From Desulfobacteraceae bacterium UBA5852 (GTDB lineage Bacteria > Desulfobacterota > Desulfobacteria > Desulfobacterales > UBA5852): a DNA stretch of 12,379 nt. This document shows positions 6,240 through 12,379 of this stretch, piece by piece. Location: contig DJGG01000059.1 in NCBI GenBank assembly GCA_002432195.1, forward strand, positions 25,248 through 37,626, written 5' to 3'. Each line of letters begins with the position of its first letter. The stretch's first letter is position 1. Both the position numbers and the translations under genes were made by a program. A model generated the notes under the pieces. It searched no databases. It was not told the origin of the DNA and saw only the letters and a program-made list of their open reading frames with translations.

Positions 6240-6657
6240 CAGAGGTGCGATGGCGGCCACGGCATAATCCCGTGCCAGCTCGTTGCGCCTGTTTCGCAGG
6301 ATGGCTTGAAGGCAATTTAAACCGGGCCGCATGTCGCCGGCCTCCACCTTGGCGTATGGCGTGAAGGTAAGGGAAAAAGCTCCTAAAGTCAAAGAGATGA
6401 GGTGCCGTCCGCGACCCGGCCCATGCTGGAGCTCTGTGAGGCGTGCGGCTGCCTCCTGCGTCCCCATCCGGAAGACCCGGGGGTCATTCGTTGCATTGCC
6501 GCGGTGATGGTTGCGCGCGGCCACCTGGATCGATCAAGTAATCGGCGGAGATGGCCGATGAAAGCCTTGAATCCGGTCCCCGGTCGCGCGGGTGCCCCGT
6601 TTCACGGGCCGCGATCCCGGGGATCGTCAACCATCGATCGGGCGAGGGGAGTTCCCC
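6240..6657. other. gene-poor interval upstream of the pentapeptide gene
   Basis: No gene is supported here. A minus-strand frame of 109 codons (6524 to 6195) and a plus-strand GTG frame (6402-6677, with the zinc-ribbon-like CEACGCLLRPHPEDPGVIRC) are open, but neither has a recognised family and the former would run into the mntA promoter. Directly before the next gene GGGGAGTTCCCC (6646-6657) can fold on itself and would cover that gene's ribosome site. Confidence 0.4.
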
Positions 6658-7020
6658 ATGGCAGCACCCTTGGTTGAGGAAGATGCGCTGTACCAGCTTT
6701 TGCGGGAAGACCGGGTGGAAGAGTTCAACCGGCAGCGGGCGGCCGGCACCGCCTGCGACCTGCGCGGCAGCGACCTGCGCGGCCTGGATCTGCGCAGGCT
6801 GGAGGCGGCCGGCCTCGACCTGCGGGGCTGCTACCTGCGGCAGGCGGATTTGCGGGGGGTTGATCTCTCCACGGCCCTCCTGGAGGGGGCCAGCATCAAC
6901 GGCGCCAAGATTTCCGGGGCGTATTTCCCCAAGGGCCTGCGGGCCGACGAGATCATCATGTCTTTGCAGCACGGCACGCGCATGCGCTACCAGTGTACCG
7001 ACGATTGCCGGCAAGCCTGA
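6658..7020 (+). CDS. pentapeptide-repeat protein
   Basis: 120 residues. After a short acidic helical lead (MAAPLVEEDALYQLLREDR) come about twelve consecutive pentapeptides (residues 33-92) of the A(D/N)LXX kind: CDLRG, SDLRG, LDLRR, LEAAG, LDLRG, CYLRQ, ADLRG, VDLST and so on. By family knowledge these form a right-handed quadrilateral beta-helix. The remaining C-terminal part ends with two cysteines (CTDDC). Start at 6658 is chosen over an upstream in-frame ATG (6592) because GGGGAG lies six bases before it. Some pentapeptide proteins mimic DNA and protect gyrase, but this one is too short and general to assign that; its function is unknown. It stands alone between two non-coding stretches. 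Confidence 0.85.
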   Translation: MAAPLVEEDALYQLLREDRVEEFNRQRAAGTACDLRGSDLRGLDLRRLEAAGLDLRGCYLRQADLRGVDLSTALLEGASINGAKISGAYFPKGLRADEIIMSLQHGTRMRYQCTDDCRQA

Positions 7021-7078
7021 GCCGGCCTCGATCCGGCACTAGGATCCTTATCTTCAGTGGGCGTCGGAGGCCCCCACT
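7021..7078 (+). terminator. possible weak terminator region after the pentapeptide gene
   Basis: Two small hairpins follow the stop: GCCGG/CCGGC (7021-7025 with 7033-7037) and AGTGGG/CCCACT (7056-7061 with 7073-7078, 11-base loop). Neither is followed by a T-run, so an intrinsic terminator is uncertain. Confidence 0.25.
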
Positions 7079-7099
7079 CCCTGGAATGACCCGAAGCGA

Positions 7100-7113
7100 T
7101 TAAATCGATTTAA
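7100..7113. promoter_or_regulatory. 14-bp perfect palindrome upstream of the chemoreceptor gene
   Basis: TTAAATCGATTTAA is its own reverse complement. It lies about 90 bases before the chemoreceptor start in AT-rich leader DNA, the form and place expected of a dimeric repressor or activator site. No regulator gene is adjacent, so its binder is unknown. Confidence 0.35.
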
Positions 7114-7152
7114 CCCCAATGGATCGTAGGTGTTAGACAATCACTAAAAACC

Positions 7153-7187
7153 TATCAGCATGAAATAAAATCGTATCAGGATGAAAT
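7153..7187 (+). repeat. 21-bp-spaced direct repeat in the chemoreceptor leader
   Basis: TATCAGCATGAAAT (7153-7166) recurs as TATCAGGATGAAAT (7174-7187), 13 of 14 bases identical, 21 bases apart or two helical turns. The second copy contains the upstream candidate start codon and is immediately followed by the GAGGA ribosome site. It could be a tandem operator or a local duplication. Confidence 0.5.
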
Positions 7188-7200
7188 GAGGAATAAAGAA

Positions 7201-8679
7201 ATGGAAACGCTTAAAAAGATGTCATTGACGTGGCGGATTCTCCTGCCTTGCGTCGTTTTGTTCATCATCTTCGGGGTGGTGTTTTTTCTGTTCGACAACA
7301 TGAAATCCACCCGGATGACGACGAAGGAGCTCGTTGCCATCCACACCCTGGGCTATGCCTATCTCGATGACAAATACCCCGGGGATTGGAACCTCCGCGA
7401 CGAGAAGCTCTACAAGGGCGATACACTCATTGAGGGGGAAACGGAGATCGTTGACAAGATCAAGAGTGAAACTGGCGGAGCGGCAACGATCTTCCGTGGT
7501 GATACCCGGGTGGCAACTTGCGTTAAGGTGGAAGGCAATAGGGCAGTCGGGACGAAGGTCTCTCCGAAAGTCGAAGCGGTTGTTCTCAAGGGCGGAGGTG
7601 ACTTCGTTGGTGATGCGGAGGTTGTCGGCAAGATTCACAGAACCAAGTATTCCCCGATCAAGGCTAAGGACGGTAAGATTGTCGGCATGTGGTTTGTCGG
7701 AGTGGATAAGCAAGATTCCAGAGCGGACAGCCTCAAGCTGATCGGTTTTATTTTCTTGATGACCGCGGTCTGCATCCTGGTCATGACGTTCCTGGCGCGA
7801 TCGATATCCTCGCGTATCCAGAATGCCTCGGATCGGATGGACGCAACGGCCGATCAGGTTGCGGCAGCATCGAGTCAGGTTTCCGAGGCCAGCCAATCCC
7901 TTGCGGAGGGCGCGTCGGAGCAGGCTTCGTCCCTTGAGGAGACCTCATCCTCTCTCGAAGAGATGGCTTCGATGACGAAACAGAATGCCGGCAATGCCTC
8001 CCAGGCCGACGGTCTCATGAAGCAGGCCAGCCAGATCATCCGGATGGCCAATGAAAGCATGGGAAGTCTGACCACATCCATGACGGAGATCACCGCTGCC
8101 AGTGAAGAGACGTCCAAAATCATCAAAACCATCGACGAAATCGCCTTTCAGACGAATCTGCTGGCGTTGAATGCGGCGGTGGAGGCTGCCCGTGCCGGAG
8201 AGGCCGGCGCAGGCTTCGCGGTTGTCGCCGACGAAGTGAGGAATCTGGCCCTGCGGGCTGCCGCGGCAGCAAAGAACACGGCTGGTCTGATTGAAGGTAC
8301 GGTCAAAAAAATAAAGGAAGGTTCCAGCCTGGTATCAAAAGCCAATGAAGCGTTCGCCGGGGTGTCTGCAAGCACGTCCAAAGTGGGCGAGCTGATAGGC
8401 GAAATTGCAGCGGCATCCCAGGAACAGTCTCAGGGGATCGATCAGATCAACAAGGCGGTTGCGGAAATAGACAAGGTGACACAAGCGACAGCGGCCAGTG
8501 CGGAGGAGTCCGCTTCAGCTTCCAAAGAGATGAATTCCCAGGCAGAACAAATGAAAGGCTACGTCACCGACCTGAGCGCCGTTATCCGAGGCCGTCATCG
8601 TGGCGTTGGGATCCGAACGCGATCGCACCAGGAACCCTCCAATACGAGGGGCTGGAGCCAAGGGTGCCTCGCCCGGTAG
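7201..8679 (+). CDS. methyl-accepting chemotaxis protein with periplasmic single-Cache sensor and altered C-terminus
   Basis: 492 residues. A membrane helix lies at about 13-32, then a periplasmic ligand-sensing domain to about residue 175 (YPGDWNLRDEKLYKGDTLIE, later SPIKAKDGKIVGMWFVGVDK; single-Cache-like), a second membrane helix (about 180-199) and a long cytoplasmic coiled-coil signalling domain. The conserved hairpin tip contains DEIAFQTNLLALNAAVEAAR, which contacts CheA and CheW in this family. No clear HAMP domain is seen. ATG 7201 is preferred because GAGGA lies eight bases upstream; ATG 7186 would add five residues. The last 28 residues, after LSAVIRG (from 8593), are unlike a receptor C-terminus and run antisense to a permease fragment, so the native tail has probably been lost. 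The tip and most of the bundle are intact, so signalling may persist. Base composition is lower in GC than that of the flanking transporter genes. Confidence 0.92.
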   Translation: METLKKMSLTWRILLPCVVLFIIFGVVFFLFDNMKSTRMTTKELVAIHTLGYAYLDDKYPGDWNLRDEKLYKGDTLIEGETEIVDKIKSETGGAATIFRGDTRVATCVKVEGNRAVGTKVSPKVEAVVLKGGGDFVGDAEVVGKIHRTKYSPIKAKDGKIVGMWFVGVDKQDSRADSLKLIGFIFLMTAVCILVMTFLARSISSRIQNASDRMDATADQVAAASSQVSEASQSLAEGASEQASSLEETSSSLEEMASMTKQNAGNASQADGLMKQASQIIRMANESMGSLTTSMTEITAASEETSKIIKTIDEIAFQTNLLALNAAVEAARAGEAGAGFAVVADEVRNLALRAAAAAKNTAGLIEGTVKKIKEGSSLVSKANEAFAGVSASTSKVGELIGEIAAASQEQSQGIDQINKAVAEIDKVTQATAASAEESASASKEMNSQAEQMKGYVTDLSAVIRGRHRGVGIRTRSHQEPSNTRGWSQGCLAR

Positions 8680-8930
8680 GGGTCGGGGACGACGTCGACG
8701 CTCGGGCCGAAAATCGCCGAAAGGCCGATAACGAAGGTCTTGCGGCGGTTTAGCCGCCGTGAGGCGATGACCTGGATGGCCGCCAGGATTACGAACCACA
8801 GGGCGAAAAGCGGCCTTGCGCCCATTTCCCGGAGCTGGGCGGTCGAGAGCCGTCCCGTCGCGATGGCGGTCCCGCAGCCGACGAACATCCCCGGGAGGAC
8901 GGAGAAGACCCCTTTCATCAGGGGCTTCAA
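8595..8930 (-). pseudogene. remnant of an NCS2-family (uracil/xanthine) permease
   Basis: A minus-strand frame of 111 codons contains FALWFVILAAIQVIASRRLN, then RRKTFVIGLSAIFGPSVDVV and PWLQPLV (8631-8807). This matches the late membrane helices of NCS2 nucleobase permeases, where a motif like (R)KTFVIGLSLIFGLSVD is common. Intact members are around 430-500 residues; here most of the N-terminal part and the final helices are missing. The N-terminal third of the frame (MKPLMKGVFSVLPGMFVGCG) is only doubtfully permease. It is truncated at its 3' end where the chemoreceptor gene begins on the other strand. It cannot encode a working transporter. Confidence 0.65.
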
Positions 8931-8980
8931 GCGGCAGCAAACGATTCACTTGTTTTTTCAACTACCTGCGGGACATGGCC

Positions 8981-9937
8981 CTAGGATTTCTCCCCGGCCA
9001 CGCGCTGCGGCCGCAGTCCCGGACGGCGCTGCCAGAGCCGGCCGTCGATGGCCGAGAGTCCCAGGCCGATCAGGCCCATGCCGGCAAAATGCCGGCCTTC
9101 CAGGCGCTCCCCCAGGAACGTGACGCCCAGGAGGATGGCGCTCACCGGGATCAGGAAGGTCACCAGCAGGATGTTGGTGGCCCCGGATGACGCCAGGATG
9201 CGGAAGTAGAGGATATAGGCGCAGGCCGTGGACAGCAGGGCCAGCGCGATGACGGCCGCGAGCACCCCGGTTCCGGGAAAGGGAAGCCGCCAGGGACGGT
9301 CCACCGCCAGGGCCACGGGCAGCAACATCAGGGTGGAGGCGGTCACCTGGCAGGTGGCCAGGAGGATCGGGGCCAGCCCCTGGCGGCCGAAGCGCCGGCC
9401 GTAGACGCTCGCCATGGCGTAACAGGCCGCCGCACCCAGTACGGCCACCTGGGCTAGCAGATCGGTTCCCAACCCCCGCAGGACCTCCGGCCCCAGCAGC
9501 ACCACCACGCCGGCAAATCCCAGGGCCACGCCGGCCAGGCGCCCCCGGCTCAAGCCCTCGTCAGCGGTCCAGAGGTGGGCGAAGATCACGCCGAAAAGGG
9601 GGGTCGTGGCGTTCAGGATGGACGCCAGGCCGCTGGCGATGTGGGTCTGGCCCCAGGCGATGAGCCCGAAGGGGATCAGGTTGTTGAGCAGCGCCAGGAG
9701 GAAGATCGCCCCCCAGGTGCCGCGGTCCCGCGGGAGCCGCTGACCCAGGACCCGGACCACGCCGTGGAGCACGAGGGCCGCCAGGCCCACCCGCAGGAGC
9801 ACGATGGTCAGGGGCGGCAGGCCGGTGACGGCAACGCCCACGAAGAAAAAGGATCCGCCCCAGATAACCGACAGAATCCCCAGCAGCGCCCATTCCAACG
9901 GCCCCATGCGGGGCCGGATGATGTCGTGCGTGTCCAT
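8981..9937 (-). CDS. EamA/DMT-superfamily inner-membrane transporter
   Basis: 318 residues with about ten hydrophobic helices arranged as two EamA repeats. The first begins LEWALLGILSVIWGGSFFFV, typical of the family, with ALLNNLIPFGLIAWGQTHIA and GLASILNATTPLFGVIFAHL in its later helices. The second repeat has STACAYILYFRILASSGATN and TFLIPVSAILLGVTFLGERL. These proteins usually export metabolites such as amino acids; the substrate cannot be read from the sequence. ATG 9937 is chosen because GGAGG (9943-9947 on the complement) is spaced correctly for it; the ATG at 9949 lies inside that ribosome-site region. The gene is divergent from the RlpA-like gene, with about 107 bases between them. 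Very GC-rich, consistent with the host chromosome. Confidence 0.92.
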   Translation of the reverse strand: MDTHDIIRPRMGPLEWALLGILSVIWGGSFFFVGVAVTGLPPLTIVLLRVGLAALVLHGVVRVLGQRLPRDRGTWGAIFLLALLNNLIPFGLIAWGQTHIASGLASILNATTPLFGVIFAHLWTADEGLSRGRLAGVALGFAGVVVLLGPEVLRGLGTDLLAQVAVLGAAACYAMASVYGRRFGRQGLAPILLATCQVTASTLMLLPVALAVDRPWRLPFPGTGVLAAVIALALLSTACAYILYFRILASSGATNILLVTFLIPVSAILLGVTFLGERLEGRHFAGMGLIGLGLSAIDGRLWQRRPGLRPQRVAGEKS

Positions 9938-10044
9938 GGAAACCTCCATTTGGTGCTTGAGCCGCAGCCATGTTAGGAACGGGGAAAGGCCCTGTCATTC
10001 CGATTCTTGCGGAGGCAACCGCAATCGCGCCGGAAAAATTCCCC

Positions 10045-10443
10045 ATGGCACCTCAACCGCTGCGTCGCTTAGCCGCCATCATCATGGCCTGCGGGCTGCT
10101 CCTGCTGCCCGCGGCCTGCGGACTCCGGCCCCCCGCGGAATGGCCGGCGGGCTATTCCGAATCCGGTTTGGCCAGCTACTACGCACGCCAGCTCCACGGC
10201 AAACCCACCGCCAGCGGCGAGCCTTATGATCCCCAGGCCTTCACGGGCGCCCACCGGACGCTGCCCTTCGGCACCCGGGTGGAGGTGCTGCGTCCGGGAA
10301 CCGGCCGGGCGGTGACGATCCGGATCAACGACCGGGGACCCTTCGTGAAAGGCCGGATCATCGATCTGTCTTACGCCGCGGCGCGGCAGCTGGGCATGCT
10401 CCGGGAGGGGGTCGTCAAGGTCCAGGTGCGGGTGGTGGACTGA
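10045..10443 (+). CDS. rlpA: short RlpA-like lipoprotein (double-psi beta-barrel, no SPOR domain)
   Basis: 132 residues. A hydrophobic signal (LAAIIMACGLLLLPAAC) ends at C25, a probable lipoprotein cysteine, although proline at position -3 makes the lipobox atypical. The domain from about residue 42 has the RlpA pattern: SGLASYYARQLHGKPTASGE, then GAHRTLPFGTRVEV (H70), RINDRGPFVKGRIIDLSYAA (D96) and a final VRVV strand. H70 and D96 fall where RlpA lytic transglycosylases carry their catalytic His and Asp. By family knowledge RlpA cleaves glycan strands lacking stem peptides at the division septum; this protein ends after the barrel, without the C-terminal SPOR domain that targets septa. ATG 10045 fits the signal peptide; an upstream in-frame ATG at 9970 would prepend 25 non-signal residues. 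The ribosome site is weak (GGAA). Confidence 0.87.
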   Translation: MAPQPLRRLAAIIMACGLLLLPAACGLRPPAEWPAGYSESGLASYYARQLHGKPTASGEPYDPQAFTGAHRTLPFGTRVEVLRPGTGRAVTIRINDRGPFVKGRIIDLSYAAARQLGMLREGVVKVQVRVVD

Positions 10444-10465
10444 CGGGCGCTAAGGGGTCACGAAC

Positions 10466-10987
10466 CTAGAGCAGGCCTTGGGCGGCGAGATACTCCCGGA
10501 CGCTGTGGACGGCCGACAGGAACATCTTGGAGCCGGTCAGGAAGGTGGGCAGGTCCTGGGCGTTGCCGCAGGCCGCGGCAAAGCGTGGGCCGATCACCTG
10601 GGCGGGCTCCCCGGCGCGGGGCTGCCGGGCGAGGGCGTCCAGGTACATATCCAGGCGGGCCTTGAGGGTGCCGAAGTAGTCGACGTCCTGGCCCGTGACC
10701 ATCCCCGCGGTGGAGGACAGCTCGTGGGAAAATTGCTGGACGGCCCGCCAGAAGCGCTCGGCCAGGGCGTCTTTCTGCGGCCGGTTCTCCAGATGGAAAT
10801 GGATGCTCCAGCCCACGGAAATGATCTTCAGCAATTGCAGCTCGTATTCCACGGTGCCGCGCGGGACGTCCGCCTCCCGCGGCAGGTGCTCCATGAGCCA
10901 GCGCGTGTCTTCGCGGTCGATGGCGAAGTTGAAGAGATCCTCCCCCGCCCGGGCCACCACCGCCATATCGTCCTCTGGATGGGTCAT
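10466..10987 (-). CDS. hypothetical protein, unrecognised family
   Basis: 173 residues, soluble, with no signal peptide or membrane helix; predicted mostly helical with amphipathic stretches (EDLFNFAIDREDTRWLMEHL, YELQLLKIISVGWSIHFHLE, AERFWRAVQQFSHELSSTAG). I do not recognise the family. ATG 10987 is preferred: GGAG lies seven bases upstream and the protein then begins MTHPEDDMAVVARAG. An in-frame ATG at 11047 would add a basic, low-complexity 20-residue lead that looks like leader sequence. It is convergent with the RlpA-like gene (22-base gap) and lies downstream of the CBS-domain gene on the same strand, with 178 bases between them. Sustained high-GC codon structure and a domain-like helical pattern support it as a real gene. 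Confidence 0.75.
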   Translation of the reverse strand: MTHPEDDMAVVARAGEDLFNFAIDREDTRWLMEHLPREADVPRGTVEYELQLLKIISVGWSIHFHLENRPQKDALAERFWRAVQQFSHELSSTAGMVTGQDVDYFGTLKARLDMYLDALARQPRAGEPAQVIGPRFAAACGNAQDLPTFLTGSKMFLSAVHSVREYLAAQGLL

Positions 10988-11140
10988 GCCGCCGCTCCGC
11001 TGAAAGCCGATCCTGGAGTTGCGGCCCAGGGCAGGGGACCGCGACACAGGCTATACGTCAAAGGGGCCCCGCGGACAAGGGCCGGGCATGCGCCGGGCGT
11101 TCCCCTCGCCGGGGCCGCCGCCGGGGCATCCCTCCCGGGG

Positions 11141-11165
11141 GATAAAGAACTCGGGGCAGGCCCCG
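11141..11165 (-). terminator. possible terminator after the CBS-domain gene
   Basis: Directly after the stop (minus strand) comes CGGGGC-CT-GCCCCG, a near-perfect palindrome that can form a 4-5 bp GC stem, followed by GAGTTCTTTATC. The T-rich stretch is interrupted, so efficiency is doubtful. Confidence 0.35.
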
Positions 11166-11705
11166 TCAGAGGCACTGCAGCATGCGCTGTCGGATGACCT
11201 CGAACACATCCCCGAAGCGCAAGGCCCCCGTGACGGCCGCCCCCCGCCGGACGATCAGCGGCTGGTGAACACCCATGACAAACCTGTGCAGGGCGTTGTC
11301 CAGGGAGTCGTCCTCCTGGATGTACTCGAAGTTCTCGGGCGTATGCATGATCCCGGCGACCTGCTGCCGGCCCCCCCGGGTGCAGAGGTCCCGCATGGGC
11401 TCCATCCAGAGGTTGAGGTCTTTGATGCCGCGCATGACGAAGTCCCGGGTGAGCACGCCGTCGCGCTGCTGTTCCTCCACGCGCTTGTAGTTGGGCTCCA
11501 GGGACCGGAAAATGTCGATCATGGTGACCTTGCCGATGAAGCGCCCGTCGTCGTCCACCACGATGGCGTCCCGATGGGCCCGGGCGTGGCGGTTCCGCCG
11601 CGACTCTTCCAGAGCCAGCACCACTTCCATCAGGCTGTGTTCCTTCTTCACGGTGACGTAGTCGGCAATCGGGATCATCACGTCTTTCACCAGTACGCTC
11701 TGCAT
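11166..11705 (-). CDS. tandem CBS-domain protein
   Basis: 179 residues made almost wholly of two CBS modules: residues ~5-70 (VKDVMIPIADYVTVKKEHSL, then AIVVDDDGRFIGKVTMIDIF) and ~115-175 (ENFEYIQEDDSLDNALHRFV, then PLIVRRGAAVTGALRFGDVF). Paired CBS domains form a Bateman module that binds adenosine nucleotides (AMP, ATP, SAM) and usually regulates a partner. No catalytic or transport domain is fused here, so the partner is not visible. The linker between modules (about 70-115) is helical and has MRGIKDLNLWMEPMRDLCTR. The ATG at 11705 has AGGGGG just upstream. It is divergent from crcB and has a strong promoter-like sequence in front. Confidence 0.88.
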   Translation of the reverse strand: MQSVLVKDVMIPIADYVTVKKEHSLMEVVLALEESRRNRHARAHRDAIVVDDDGRFIGKVTMIDIFRSLEPNYKRVEEQQRDGVLTRDFVMRGIKDLNLWMEPMRDLCTRGGRQQVAGIMHTPENFEYIQEDDSLDNALHRFVMGVHQPLIVRRGAAVTGALRFGDVFEVIRQRMLQCL

Positions 11706-11756
11706 GGCGGCCCCCTTTGGGTTTGAGCGGATGGATGCCGGGTGCTTCCCACGTGG

Positions 11757-11784
11757 AATATAAGGGATCCTCGGCGGCTGTCAC
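11757..11784 (-). promoter_or_regulatory. probable sigma70 promoter of the CBS-domain gene
   Basis: On the minus strand GTGACA (-35, five of six consensus bases), a 16-base spacer and TATATT (-10, five of six). It stands out in GC-rich DNA. Transcription would begin near 11750, giving a leader of about 45 bases. The 8-bp palindrome CCACGTGG lies at the expected start site and could be an operator. Confidence 0.6.
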
Positions 11785-11977
11785 AGGCCGCAGGGGAACC
11801 CCGCAGATATTCCCCGGGCGGGAAACCGGGGACGTCCCAGGATTTCCCCGGGGAGGCCCGCACGGGCGGCGCGGATCCCTATCGGCCGTGTCCGCAAGGG
11901 CCCCAGGCGCCTCCCATGGCAGGCGGCACGCCAATGTGCTACATTCCCCCGCAGCGGCGCTGGTGGAGATCCACGGC

Positions 11978-12379
11978 ATGTCGGAGAGCCTAGTCAAAAT
12001 CCTGATGGTGATGGCCGGCGGCAGCCTCGGGGCGGCGGCGCGCTACGGCGTTTCCCTGGCGGCCGTGCGCCTGGTGGGCACCGGCTTTCCCTGGGGGACG
12101 TTTCTGGTCAACATGGCCGGCTGCTTTGCTATCGGGGTCCTGGCGGCGCTTGCCGAGCGCCTGCCGCTGTTCAGCCCGGCCCTGCGGCTGTTTTTCATGA
12201 CCGGCTTTCTGGGCGCCCTGACCACCTTCTCCACGTATGCCTTCGAAACCGTGGCCGCCCTGCGGAGCGGCCAGTGGGCGGGGGCCGCGGCCAATTTCAC
12301 GGCCAACAACCTGGGGGGCGTCCTCCTGGTGCTGGCGGGGATGGCCATGGTTCAGGCCATCCTCAGGGGGCAGACATGA
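11978..12379 (+). CDS. crcB: CrcB/Fluc fluoride ion channel
   Basis: 133 residues, four membrane helices, normal length for the family; its TGA is the last base triplet of the window. Signature motifs: GGSLGAAARYG near the start, FPWGTFLVNMAGCFAIGVLA in the middle and GFLGALTTFSTYAFETVAAL, the TTFST(F/Y) region that lines the fluoride pore, with Tyr at the second aromatic. By family knowledge dimers form fluoride-specific channels that expel fluoride. The start at 11978 is chosen because it gives the canonical short N-terminus (MSESLVKILMVMAGGSLGAA). The same frame is open back to 11717, but that extension is low-complexity and unlike CrcB. GGAG lies nine bases upstream. An extended -10-like TGCTACATT precedes it at about 11936-11944. 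No fluoride riboswitch was recognised in the upstream interval. Confidence 0.93.
   Translation: MSESLVKILMVMAGGSLGAAARYGVSLAAVRLVGTGFPWGTFLVNMAGCFAIGVLAALAERLPLFSPALRLFFMTGFLGALTTFSTYAFETVAALRSGQWAGAAANFTANNLGGVLLVLAGMAMVQAILRGQT

Noticed and set aside
6195..6524. Minus-strand 109-codon frame upstream of mntA
   Set aside because: It would cross the mntA promoter, lacks a recognisable domain, and its start has no convincing ribosome site, although part (SLTFTPYAKVEAGDMRP) looks protein-like.
6402..6677. Plus-strand GTG frame with a zinc-ribbon-like cysteine pattern
   Set aside because: Only three cysteines in the motif, a GTG start without a properly spaced ribosome site, a low-complexity second half, and overlap with the start of the pentapeptide gene.
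11717..11977. N-terminal extension of CrcB by 87 residues
   Set aside because: The extension is Gly/Arg/Pro-rich, contains promoter-like DNA for both divergent genes, and CrcB proteins start near the first membrane helix.

Overview
The window looks like a piece of a high-GC, Gram-negative proteobacterial or Desulfobacterota-type chromosome. This placement is tentative: it rests on the TRAP transporter, the Cache-type chemoreceptor, the RlpA-like lipoprotein and strongly G/C-biased codon use (51 of 60 bases are G or C in 2101-2160). Set into it is a clearly foreign AT-rich block of about 2.2 kb (roughly 2812-5000; only 12 of 60 bases are G or C in 3781-3840).

Layout. (1) 1-2811, plus strand: a tight TRAP transporter operon dctP-dctQ-dctM with overlapping genes; dctP enters from the left edge. 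(2) 2812-5000, minus strand: the AT-rich block. Its main gene encodes a 555-aa two-domain protein, an N-terminal P-loop nucleotide-kinase-like domain plus a C-terminal zinc deoxycytidylate deaminase. This is the AvcD / anti-phage dCTP deaminase architecture, which depletes deoxycytidine nucleotides during phage infection. A 60-aa ORF with its own Shine-Dalgarno sequence overlaps its 3' end. Upstream lie a four-copy TAGGG repeat able to form a G-quadruplex and a REP-like hairpin, in the interval where known avc loci carry the regulatory RNA AvcI. (3) About 5000-5524: non-coding sequence with small hairpins and a diverged 53-bp direct repeat, the second copy of which covers the end of hepT. (4) 5525-6239, minus strand: a HepT-MntA toxin-antitoxin pair (HEPN RNase toxin, nucleotidyltransferase antitoxin) with a good sigma70-like promoter. 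(5) 6658-7020: a small pentapeptide-repeat protein. (6) 7201-8679: a Cache-domain methyl-accepting chemotaxis protein whose C-terminal tail appears to have been replaced where it runs antisense into a broken NCS2 (uracil/xanthine-type) permease fragment at about 8595-8930. (7) 8981-12379: ordinary high-GC chromosomal genes: an EamA/DMT exporter, a short RlpA-like lipoprotein, an unrecognised 173-aa helical protein, a two-CBS-domain protein and a CrcB/Fluc fluoride channel that ends exactly at the window edge.

How it fits together. The segment between dctM and the EamA gene reads as an accessory region: a phage-defence deaminase, a toxin-antitoxin pair, repeats, a chemoreceptor with a rearranged 3' end and a gutted permease gene, with conserved housekeeping or transport genes on both sides. 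No integrase, transposase, tRNA or CRISPR array was seen. The best candidate for something undescribed is the avcD locus: its small overlapping downstream ORF, its G4/hairpin leader and a possible AvcI-like RNA.
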